Source: Stenocarpella maydis
Lineage: Eukaryota; Ascomycota; Sordariomycetes; Diaporthales; Diaporthaceae
Direction: 5' to 3'
NCBI GenBank assembly: GCA_002270565.1
Contig: NQMI01000038.1
Location: 103,332 to 167,331, forward strand
Length of the DNA: 64,000 nucleotides
Part shown: positions 34,331-44,760 of the stretch, one piece after another
Numbering within the stretch: position 1 is the first letter of the stretch
Layout: the number at the start of each line of letters is the position of its first letter
Position numbers and translations under genes: made by a program
Notes under the pieces: model-generated
Told to the model about the DNA's origin: nothing
What the model saw: only the letters and a program-made list of their open reading frames with translations
Database searches by the model: none

Positions 34331-35514
34331 TCAGCCCTTGTCCAGCCCTCTCGCCTTGATGAAGCGCACGATCTGCTCCCGCGTAAGCTTATCATTGTAC
34401 TGCTCCTGGCAGTCATAAAATGAGATGAGTTCTTGGGTGCAGTCGACCATGCCCTCGATGTCCATACTGCTCTCGGCGAGCCACAGGCCGAAACGCTGCA
34501 CTTTCGAGTACCGCTCGCCCTTCTCCTTAGTGGCCGCTGCCGATTGCGCAGTGTTTGCCGCATCCGCCGGTGTCTGGCCTGGGGGTGCGCCGGGCGTAGG
34601 TGTCTGCCGCGCCTGAGCTTGTGCAAGGGCTGCGGTCACTGCGTTAATCCCAGCCATGTTGGGCTGACCCATCGCACTGCCAGAGCCCTGCGCCGTGCCC
34701 CCTTGGCTATTATTCTGCGAGGGCCGGAACAGGATAGCGAGCAGTATGGCGGTGAGCGCAATTGTGTGCGGTGGGTATATGAGTGGGAGATCGGTCATGT
34801 AATGGTCGTTAATGATGGACCAGGCGAGTGATATCTCGTCTTGGGTCAGGTTGAGGCTGGACTGTAGGCTGGTGAGGGTACGGTAGGGCTGGTGTACGAT
34901 GAGGTTTGAGTTCATCTCGGATATTAGCCAGAATTCGCACTCGCCTATCTTGGACGGGTCGTGGAAGAGTTGCATGTCTGTGGTATTAGAGCCTCTGTCA
35001 GCAGCGTTGCGCTAGCACGAGGGTCCGGCCACTTCTCTTGTCGCATCGTCTCGTGCCGGCTGAATGGGCTACGTTACCTGTCCACAGACTCCTGGCCTCC
35101 TGGTTCATCAACCTGATGTGTTGCGGACACTCCTCCATCTTGCAAGCCAGGTATAGGGCTGTGGTTATGACGAGAAATGGGTTCGTCTTCCTGATTTCAA
35201 CCTTGATGTAGAAGCGCTTGATATAGACTTGGGCAGTGGCCATGGCCTGTTGCCTGACTCCGAGACGTTTCCCGAGCCGGTTAATCTCTGCGGCGAAAGG
35301 CAGATGCCTGTTAATGATGTGGAAATGGCAACGGGCCATAAGAGAGGTGCTCACGCTGGTTAAAGAAGATATTCAGATGCCTCCACTGCGGCAAGCCGAA
35401 GCTCTGGACCAGACCCGGGTCTTCATCCTCGAGTCTCTGACGCATTGACGAGAGTTGCTCCTTGGTGAACTGCCAGTATTTCCTCTGGGTTGAGTCCCAG
35501 TAGTTGGCAGCCAT
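34331..35514 (-). CDS. SSN8: RNA polymerase II holoenzyme cyclin-like subunit, cyclin C (Ssn8/Srb11)
   Basis: Cyclin partner of Cdk8 (Ssn3) in the Mediator kinase module, which represses and tunes RNA polymerase II transcription. Exons 35514-35355, 35287-35078 and 34977-34331 give 338 aa. The start [14 protein letters not shown] and [29 protein letters not shown] are diagnostic for fungal cyclin C. The cyclin box continues with [17 protein letters not shown] and [11 protein letters not shown]. The exon 1-2 join uses the second of two AG sites (CGCCGCAG|AG) because only this gives N-Q-Q. A Gln/Ala/Pro-rich insertion (about 220-275) separates the second cyclin fold from the conserved C-terminus. 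Confidence 0.95.
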
Positions 35515-36792
35515 GCTGGGATAATAACTGGGACAGGCTCAGGACAACACGGTAGCCGCAGCTTGAGTGGTGATTCAAAGATGAGACCGGGACGTGGGAT
35601 CTGGAAGATGCACACCACCGGCAATGCAGCTCCGTGCAAAGGGGCTGGACGTCGGCTTGTCGGCTCCGCGTCGGCCACCGCGGACCAGTAACGTCAAGGG
35701 TCCGACATGGAGATCTAACTCCCCTTCGCAGCCCAAACTCTACTTGTGCTCCATTACGAGGGTGCCTCACTAATAATGAGCCTCGATGCTGGTTTTCTGG
35801 AAACTGGAGATACACACCCGTAGTATACAAACGGAACGTACAGAACCTGTGCCCACGCCTAAGCCCACCAACACCCAAGAGTATCGGTGCAGACGAAGTA
35901 ATCGACTCGACTATACCCAAGGCGACCTAGTTGGTACATTGGGGACCTGTTGCGGTGGATCATATCGACGAGCGATGTAATCCCCTGGTACATGGACGCT
36001 CGTTCTCCGGCTGTGGTAGACCTCCCGAGCCCGGCGGAGCAATACCAGGCAGGGTTGGGGGGGATTCGTAATTCCTAATGCTCAGGCGGGGAGGGAGCCG
36101 TGTGCTGTAAATGAGAACGGGGCTGGATAATCCAGACGTGGCGAAACAGTTTGGCTGTAGTCGTGATTTAGTGTGTGTATCCATACATACTTACTTAAGT
36201 ACCTAGGTACCTAGGTGGGCAGACAGTATATCAAGCCCGCCAGTGAGGGAGCTTGGAAAGTGGGCTCTTTTTTCCCGTTGTCAGCAAACCCTGGGAAAGG
36301 ACGAACTGCCATTGGAGCCCTGGCCAAGCCTGTCACAGCCGGTGCTGGAGGTGACAGCTCTCCTTGTCTCCGCCGCTAACCTCACCCATCACCACGGCCG
36401 AAACCACCTGGACGAGCAAGCAGTATCTTGGATGGCCGCATTCTCGGCCAACATCCTCCTCTGCGCATACCAGCTTATATCCTTGAGCTTGTACCCCGCA
36501 TAACTCCGAGCCACGCGAACCTCGATCGAACCGCCCCAGCTGCTTGCCGATGCTTATCTCGCCAGTCCCGGTTCGCACTACACCACAGAGCCGAATCATG
36601 ATATAGCAAATATAACTCAATCCCGCGCGACACTCTCGACCCCTCCCTCGGGATCCGACAACATCTTGCGTTCCTCGCATCACCAGAGCCTGCCTTCGCC
36701 ACATCGGTTGCCTCGGCCGACGACCCGCCTTGCGATGATATCGTAGTACCCGGCTGAAGATCACCTAAGTGGTCAAGGACCTCGAGATAGGG
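35515..36792. promoter_or_regulatory. Divergent promoter SSN8 / SAL1-type carrier
   Basis: 1.28 kb between divergent starts. It includes the tandem palindrome ACCTAGGTACCTAGGT (36201-36216). No gene is recognised. Confidence 0.5.
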
Positions 36793-39561
36793 ATGGAGGA
36801 GTCACAGAACCAGCGCGACAGCAGGGTGGAGGACCTGTGGAGGAAGCTGGACCCGCATGGCACGGGGGAGCTAGACCTGAAGGGGCTGCAGAAGGGACTG
36901 CGGAGGATAGACCATCGTCAGCTCGCACCTTGACTGCTTTGTTGTGTGCACCAGACACCACGGCTAACACTCAGGCACAGCTTTGAAGAACGCCGACGAC
37001 CTGCTGGGGGAGATTGTCAGGCTGGTCGACACCAACCGGGACGGCAAGATACAGTATGAAGGTAGGCTGCATCGGCCGGGGACTCGCGAGCCGAGCAACG
37101 AGCGCTGACCTTGGCTGGCTGCTGTGCAGAATTCCGGGTCTTTGTCGAGGCCGCTGAGCGCCAGCTGCTTCGCCTCTTCAAGTCCATCGACCGGAATCAC
37201 GATGGCAGAGTAGGCCGGGAGGAGCTGAGCATGGCATTCCAGAAGGCCGGGCTGGCCGTGCCCAAGAGGCGGCTCTCTGGCTTCTTCGAGGAGGTCGACA
37301 TGAACAACGACGGCTTCATCACTTTCGAAGAGTGGCGGTAAGCGGCCCTTTCCTTGACCATCTTGCCCCAGCTCGCCTCGCCTCCCTATAGCCGCCCCTC
37401 ACTTGTGCGCCGTGCCCTTGCGATGCATCGTGGCGGCCTTGTCTGTTCTGTCAAGTGGGCCGGAGAGAAGGCCCGACAAGATGGCCCATGCCTTAGCTCC
37501 GTCACCAAGTCCAAGGGCGTTGCCCTTCGGCCTTGCGAGGTCGCGCCAGAGATGCCTCCGGCCCCGTCGCGTTGCGGCCAGACATCTACAACGACGGCTA
37601 GGGTGACCTGCGTCAAGTCTTGCCCGTGGCTTGTCTTGTGCAGGGAATTCCCTCCTGGCCTCTCCCTCTTGCTCTAGTTTCATATGCCACCCACCACCAT
37701 ATCGTGTCAACAAGGGCGGAAGCTAATCGGTGACTGTAAATAAAGTGACTTCTTGCTATTCATGCCCACCAACCCAAGCGGCTCACCCCTCGAGGCAGCA
37801 TTGTCTTATTATTCTTCTATTGTTACTCTTAATGCTGAAGGCGATTCTATGGTCGCGGATGAAACACTCGAGGGCATAGGTACGACCGGCTTCCTTCTTC
37901 ACGCACTTTTTGGCTCCATCCTCAGGCTTGCACAACCTGCCCCTCCTGATCCGTCTCCTAAATTCAACCAACCTCAACCTCAACCTCAACCCGGACCTCC
38001 GACCGCATCCTCGCCTGCGACGAACGCTTCGTCGCAATCAACCTCGTCCTCAAGAAAACCGCCCATCTCGTCACAGCTCAAACCACCACTCAACGGCGGC
38101 GACTCCCCGGCGTCGGCAAACGACACCACCAACATGGCAGCCGCCTACGCCCATCACCACCAACCCGCTGCAGGCAGCGTCCAAGGCAGGATCCAGCAGG
38201 CAACTGGGAGCGCTGTTAGGAGCCTTCAGGTCTTGAGCGCCCCGGGTACTTCATTCGGCGGCGAGAGCAGCAGCGATTATGGCGACGACTTCTTGGACAT
38301 CCACGACCACAACCCCCAGCTGCTATTGCGCGAGATTGATGACGAGTGCGAGGATGAGCTTACAAAATCGAGACTGACCCAATACCTGCCTGAACCAGGT
38401 TACTTCATTGCCGGGGCTCTCGCAGGCGGGATCTCGCGCACGGCCACAGCTCCCCTCGATCGCCTCAAGGTCTACCTGCTCGTCAACACAAAGACAAAGG
38501 CCGGCGTCGCTGCTGATGTCGCCAGCCAAGGTCAGCCACTGGCTGCCATCCGCACGGCCGGCAAGCCAATCGGCGATGCTGTCCATGCTCTGTGGAAGGC
38601 TGGCGGCTTTCGCACCTTCTTCGCAGGTAAGCAAGACACATTGCGCTCCCGGCGACGGGAATCGGGTGCCTTCTCCCCAAGGGGCCAGTTGTGCTGTGCC
38701 ATGCAGAGCTGACCTCGGCCCCAGGCAATGGTTTGAATGTGATCAAAATCATGCCCGAGACTGCAATCAAGGTACGTTGCTGTACGCTGAGCTTGTATAC
38801 AGGGGCATTTCTTAACTGACTGTCCGCAGTTCGGCTCGTACGAAGCTGCGAAGCGTACCCTCGCCACCCTCGAGGGCCACGATGATCCAACCAGGATCAA
38901 TCCCTATTCGAAGTTCGCTGCCGGCGGTGTGGCAGGCATGACCGCACAGTAGGTGCACCGCACTAAGCTCCACGAATGAGTGCACCATCGTTGACAGCAT
39001 CGCCTCAGGTTCTGCGTGTACCCCCTGGACACCCTCAAGTTCCGTCTCCAGTGCGAGACCGTCGAAGGCGGTCTTACTGGCAACGCGCTCCTCGTGCAGA
39101 CCGCCAAGAAGATGGTCGCAGAGGGAGGCTTCCGCAGTGCTTACCGCGGTATCACCATGGGCCTGGTCGGCATGTTTCCTTATAGCGCAATCGACATGGG
39201 CACCTTCGAGTTCTTGAAGAAGACCTTTACGCGGTACAAGGCCCGCTACACTGGGCTCCACGAGGAGGATGCGGCGCCCGGGAACGTCGTGACCGGTATC
39301 ATCGGTGCGACTTCAGGTGCCTTTGGCGCCACCGTGGTCTATCCTCTAAATGTCCTTCGCACGCGGCTCCAGACACAGGGCACGGTCATGCACCCACCGA
39401 CCTATACAGGCATCTGGGACGTGGCGCGAAAGACTTACAGGAACGAGGGCATCCGAGGCATGTACAAGGGACTGACGCCGAACCTGCTCAAGGTCGCCCC
39501 GGCCCTCAGCATCACGTGGATCGTTTATGAGAACTCGAAGGCATTCCTCGGCCTCCACTGA
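36793..39561 (+). CDS. SAL1: Calcium-dependent mitochondrial carrier (Sal1/SCaMC type, ATP-Mg/Pi)
   Basis: Inner-membrane carrier that exchanges ATP-Mg for phosphate under Ca2+ control. Exons 36793-36916, 36981-37061, 37130-37337, 37746-38626, 38725-38771, 38830-38948 and 39009-39561 give 670 aa. The N-terminus has four EF-hands: a degenerate first (D-P-H-G-T-G-E-L-D, Gly at position 12), then D-T-N-R-D-G-K-I-Q-Y-E-E, D-R-N-H-D-G-R-V-G-R-E-E and D-M-N-N-D-G-F-I-T-F-E-E. A long Pro/Gln/Ser-rich linker (about 180-320) follows, then three SLC25 repeats with P-L-D-R-L-K-V-Y, P-L-D-T-L-K-F-R and P-L-N-V-L-R-T-R. The third intron is 408 nt, long for this genome. The symbol follows yeast usage. Confidence 0.93.
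37338..37745 (+). other. Unusually long (408 nt) intron 3 of the SAL1-type gene
   Basis: Exon 3 ends E-E-W-R (CG|GTAAGC at 37338) and the frame resumes with D-F-L-L-F-M-P-T-N at 37746 (AAAG|TGAC). The carriers normally read E-E-W-R-D-F-L-L, so the join is well supported. Other introns in the window are 50-180 nt. Confidence 0.8.
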
Positions 39562-41014
39562 GATGAGGAAGACGCTGTCTCGGAGGCCCTCAACAGAGGG
39601 TGGGGAGCATCGGCGGGCGCAATCGTTGAGGCAGTGAGGGAAAGCAATGTGTGTGGGGGCGGGAGGCAGCAAGGACAACATCTGCCTCATAAGGACACGC
39701 CGAGATCTGAGGGAATGGGGACCAGCAGTCGAAGGCGAGCTGCAACTGCAAAGCGGTATGCACAATGGCATCTTCCAAGGCGTTTGAGAGAGGCGGAGCA
39801 TGGCTTGAGCACTGATTTGAATCTGGCATATTCGGTGATCTATGCCGCCGGCGTCGAGAATCAAGGAAAGCAAAGTAGACTACAGATGATACCAGGGGAG
39901 GCACGTGTGGTGGAACAGCAATCGTTTGGCGACACGCTCGGCAGCGCGGGCGGCATGAGTGGGTTTCATACCACTCAAACGGCATCAAATGAAGTCAGTC
40001 CTATACAACGTAATCTTCTCCGGCACTGATATCCGCAGCCGACGTCAGCTGCCTGCTCACGGGTATCTGATTGCGTGTTCCGTCAACCGGGCGGCGGCAG
40101 CGGTCAGCAAACGCGTCGAGCCAAGTCTGGGTGGCATCAAGGTTGTGAGGTCGTCGTCAGGCACGCTTTCCCCAACAGGGTGGAGCCGTCGTAAGACGGC
40201 TCCATGATGCTCGAGTTTACCACGAGGGATTGGCCAATGGTTCCATCCGCGCAGCCCAAACCCCTCTTTCCTGCACGCTTACGTGCAGCGGGTTTAGCCT
40301 GGAAGTGGACTAAACTGACAGGGCGACGCAGCTGTGGTCCACGCGTCGAGCGTCATTTGCCCGTCCGGAAGGAATATTGTCCCTTGCTTACGGCTGCCAT
40401 TGTTCGGCGCTGAGGGGCGACAGCCTCTTGCTATCACCAGCTTCCCCTCTGGGACCAAGCAAATGACCGCCTGCGTAGTTCGGAACGGGCAGAGCACAGC
40501 AGGTACTCGGTAACAGCAGATACCAAGGCGCGTCGGAGTTGGAGGGGTTCGTTTTGATCTCTTGCTCTCGGAGCACAGCCGTGGCCCTCCCAAGACAGCT
40601 GACGAGGCGTCTTGTTGCTTCTCGTCTTGGCGCAACTCTATCCTGGCGGTTTTCCCTGTCCCACTGCGCTGGGAGGGCTCCATCGCAGCCTTACTGCATT
40701 TGTAGATAGCGAGCCTGTTGACGCGGATCCTGCATGTCGGACAAGTCAATCTGGGGCTAGATACATGTAGTCGGGAGGTCTCTGCCGGGCACAATCCCCC
40801 CGTCGACGCGCCTCCTCTCTTGTCCTTACATCTCTGTTTTCCCGGTGCCTATCTGGGCTTCTCCTGACGACGACGACTTCAACCTGCGCCGTATTGTCTC
40901 TCCACCTGCAAGTAAGCAAGCATTGCCAAGCGGACCAACGTCCTTGCGCTCCTGGAGTGCTGGCTTGGCGGCCGTCGATAGTTTCAAAGCACTCCGCCAA
41001 GGCGTTTCGGCACC
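39562..41014. other. Intergenic region, no gene recognised
   Basis: 1.45 kb between two plus-strand genes. It contains a perfect hairpin (listed separately). Open frames near 40294-40794 and 40845-41465 are shadows or lack motifs. Confidence 0.5.
40181..40204. other. Perfect 10-bp hairpin with GTAA loop
   Basis: TGGAGCCGTC - GTAA - GACGGCTCCA is a perfect inverted repeat with a four-base loop, 0.6 kb after the SAL1-type stop codon. It could be an RNA hairpin or a binding palindrome; nothing else decides. Confidence 0.5.
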
Positions 41015-43957
41015 ATGCCGGCCTACCCTTATTCAGACAACATGTACTCGGGCCTCGGCGACTCAGACGTCCAAGAGCAGCCGCCGGCAGGCCGAGGCGG
41101 AAACAGAAGTGGCACTGCTGTGGGGGTTGGTTCGCGGCTCCAACATGGACAACACGTCGCAGGCCACGACGAGGAACAAGTCCTGTCACCCACGGATGGA
41201 TATTTCGGCCGTGCTGGAGATTCTTACCCTTCGGATCATCATCTTGATTATTATTACCCGAGCGGCGACAACTACAACAACAACCCCAACCACCCGCACA
41301 CTACCCATCCGCTCTCGCCCTCACATCGCACTTCATCGCTGCATGCCACCCCAGCATCATCCCAAGTCCCGCATGTGCCAAACGTCTGGGTCGACGACCC
41401 CAGCCTGGAGCCAGGAAGCACTGCCGAGAGCAAAGCAAGGGAAGCTCAAGAGGAGCGCGAACTGAACAGACGCCAAGCTGCGCGGACACATCCACCAGGC
41501 ATTACCTCCCATCCACACGCTGTTGGGCGAGACCGTGGCTCTCCAGCGTTCCCGCCTCTGACCACAACCACATCCAACCCATCCACAGCATCCGGACCTG
41601 GACAGTCGAGATACGCCTTCGGACCCGGCCTGTCGTACGCGCCGTCCAGCCAGAGGCACACGCCATCCTCCCCCTCCTCCTCCTCCCACCCCGCCACAGC
41701 TCCGTCACGCTCGCACCGCAGCGGCACCATATATTCCGAGCGCTCGTCGCTCTTCAGCGAGGCCCCACCTGCTTACACCCCGTCCCCAACCTCGACGACC
41801 GCTCCGTCCTCCAACTACCAGACCATCGCGCCGCCCTGCAACATGGGCCGCATCTCAGAGTCCGAGTCCCGCGGCCTGCTGGCCAGTCACGAGTACCAGT
41901 CCGTCCCGCAGGACATGGGCGGACAGCCGGACGATGACTACACCTACACGCCCGCGGGGAGCTGGAGAGACCGCGTGAGGAGCCGCCTGTCCAGCGCCGA
42001 CGGGAGGACGTGCAGGCTTGTCGCGCTGGGCGTGGTCCTGCTGCTCGTGACGGCCGGGTTCCTCGTCAGCTCTTTCACGGGTGTGAGGGACGAGGTGAGC
42101 ATCTACGATTCCCTTCTTGTTGCAGCCCTGCCAATCACCCCATAATAAATATATGAGCCTGGTGACACAGCAACCCCTCTGAGCAACACAGGGTGGCAAG
42201 CCCCAAGGGCTTACCCACTTCTGAGCCCTGTTGGGTAACAACACCAGCTGCCACACCCACAACCTCCGCACTTCATTAGCTCAGCACCTGCGAAGATGGC
42301 CAGCGACCTCAGACAAGCTAACTCCGAGCAGAGAAGGATCACCGTGCCCGGTGGTGCCTCCGGGGGCTCGCCGATCAGCAAGCTGCCGGCTCAGGACGAC
42401 GATGGGACGAGGTTGGCATACCCGCCCTACGACGGAGAGATGCCTTGGGCCAAGTCAGACCTCTGCGCCACCAAGGAAATCAAGTACCCAGTGCAGACCT
42501 TTAAGGTCGAGTTCTCCGAATCACGCAACGTCTCGTTCTTCCAGGATGTCAAGAAGAACAATCCCTCAGGCGGGCGAGATGTTCGTGTCAGTGGCGAGGT
42601 CGTCATCCGCCGGGCCGGAAACGGAACTCCGGGACCGGGCATCACTCTGGAGAGCGTCTCCAACGATGACCAGATCGTGCTCGACTTGGACTGGGACGAC
42701 GTTGAGCAACGCCTGTACGTCATGTCACCGCTCTCTATTAGGTGGCCTTCCAACAGCGGCGAGTCACCTTGCCTGCAGATCCGCTCGACCATCTGGGTGC
42801 CCCCAGGCAGTGTCCTGGACAGCGTCAACGTCGAAAGCGTGCACCTCGGTGTGAAGCTGCTGGACAACCTGTCGATCCAGCTCAACAACTTTGCCCGGTT
42901 CGCCAGCACGATCGGGACCGTCGTGGCAGCCACGGACGGCGAGAAGGACCCGAAGCATCTGATGCTCGAGGGCCCGCCCAGGTCCTTCAGCCTGGACTCG
43001 CGGTACATCGAGGTCAAGACCCTGTCCAATGCCATCGCGGGGTCGTGGCCCCTGTACGACTACCTGGGCCTCGAGACCATCGCGGGCTCCATCCGCGCCG
43101 GCGTCGTGCCCAAGGAGGCGCTCAAGGACAAGCCACGCCCGGCCATCCTGTACGTGCATTCGACCTCGGGCCCGGTCGAGCTGCACGAGCCCGTTCAGGC
43201 GGCCGCGGCCGCGCTCGCAATGCAAGCCCAGGGCACCGCTGTTGGCATCACCGCCCAGGCAGTCATCCCGCCGCGCCAGTATGGCGTCGACCTGTACACC
43301 ATGTCCGGATCAATCAAGGGCTCCGTCGCATTCAGCCACTCGTGCAAGGTCCATACGACCTCGGGCGACATCGACCTCACTCTGCTCCCGGTATATGACA
43401 AGTCGCAGATGCAGTCCTCGGGCGGCGCCAGCTCGTCGCTCCACACATCAACGACGAGCGGCCTGACCGTTATCAACCTCATGGACGCGCTGTGGAAGGA
43501 CATCCAGACGGGCGCCTACGTCGCCCCGCCCGCGCCACCACCAGCAGTTGTCGCCGCGCCAGGCGGGGCAAACTTCACCCCCATCAGCGCCTCGGACCCC
43601 TACAGCTTCCTAGGCGACAAGGAGGACGAGACACTCCCGGCGCCCGCCGTCCCAGAGCCGCAGGCGCCAGCAGCCGCAGTTGCCACCCCCGTAATCCGCG
43701 TCCTCGACTCGCGTCACACCACCACGAGTGCCGCCATCCGCCTCAACTACCCGGCCACGTGGGAGGGCTCCATCGCCGCCGATAGCCTGACGGGCAAAAT
43801 CGGCATCACGGGCAAGGGCGTGCAGGTGATCCGGCGGGACGATGAGTTCCCCGGGTTCAAGAGGCGTGTTACCGCCCGCAAGGGCGAGGACGGCGCCGGT
43901 AGTAATATCAATTGCCACACCACCTCCGGGGCCATCAGCGTCTCGTTCCCATCTTGA
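41015..43957 (+). CDS. Single-pass membrane protein with DUF4097-like adhesin ectodomain
   Basis: Exons 41015-42094 and 42248-43957 give 929 aa. Residues 1-332 are Pro/Ser/His/Tyr-rich and disordered, with S-E-A-P-P-A-Y-T-P-S near 255. A basic stop (R-S-R-L-S-S-A-D-G-R-T-C-R) precedes one membrane helix (about 335-352, L-V-A-L-G-V-V-L-L-L-V-T-A-G-F-L-V-S). The C-terminal 570 residues hold repeated short beta segments such as H-S-T-S-G-P-V-E, Y-T-M-S-G-S-I-K-G-S-V, V-H-T-T-S-G-D-I-D-L and C-H-T-T-S-G-A-I-S-V, the S/T-S-G-x-I/V pattern of the DUF4097 beta-helix fold. With no signal peptide this is probably type II, disordered tail in the cytosol and beta-helix outside. Two separate ATG-started frames exist, but an in-frame GT-AG intron joins them. 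Function unknown. Confidence 0.85.
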
Positions 43958-44760
43958 ACGGTTGGAAGGAGTCTCCTTCCCATTAATTGATCTGTGTGTT
44001 TTTTATAAGGGGGGGGGGTAGGGGTAGCGCCCCTGGATAATTGCATCCCACACATCTGGAAACGCGGGAGACGAAGACGATGAGCAGACAGATATAGCAT
44101 CAGACATACAGGACTAGCGCGCAAGGTCCGCGGCGTCTCGTGAGATTTGCGATTACTGGTTGTTCAGGTCGGGTTCTGAGGCCTAACGGAGTTGGGCGGA
44201 TCTTTTCTGGTGGTTTTTTTTTTTGGACTTGGACTAGCCGGTTGATACACATCAATGCGAGATTTATTCTCATCAGACATGGTACCCATGATGCGTCGCA
44301 GAGACGAATATTCCTTACCCGAACCAGCTACGGCTGCGCGAACGATTGGTTTGGGATCTTGCGGATATTGCCAACGTATACGTGCCACGAGGTCGGGCCA
44401 GAAAACATGCAGCTGAGCACATGACAGACACATCAGACCCAGGGACTTGACAATTGGCGATCAAGATATGCTATTAAGTGGAATGAACGATCCCAGGGTC
44501 ACGATGACCATCGACCGATAGCTCGCCTCCCTAGGAACCCATCACTACCTACTCATTCAATCTGTTGCCTTTATTCTATGCCAATCTCGCCACTGTCCAT
44601 GAACGCCGACGCACGCTGTTAAACTCACCTATCGCAGCTGGGGGCCAAGAGCAATAACAGATACCGAAAGTCTACCATGACCACCTCCCCCCCCCCTGGT
44701 CATGTCTCGCCCACGCGAAGCCAGACACTCATGGACTACCATTGTGAACGATGTATTGGC
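43958..44760. other. Convergent intergenic region
   Basis: 803 nt between the 3' ends of the membrane-protein gene and AMA1. G-runs lie near 44010 and a T-run near 44213. No gene is recognised. Confidence 0.5.

Noticed and set aside
42296..43957. Separate gene starting at 42296
   Set aside because: The frame continues upstream through an in-frame intron join (42094|42248) to a membrane-anchored N-terminus; one gene is simpler.
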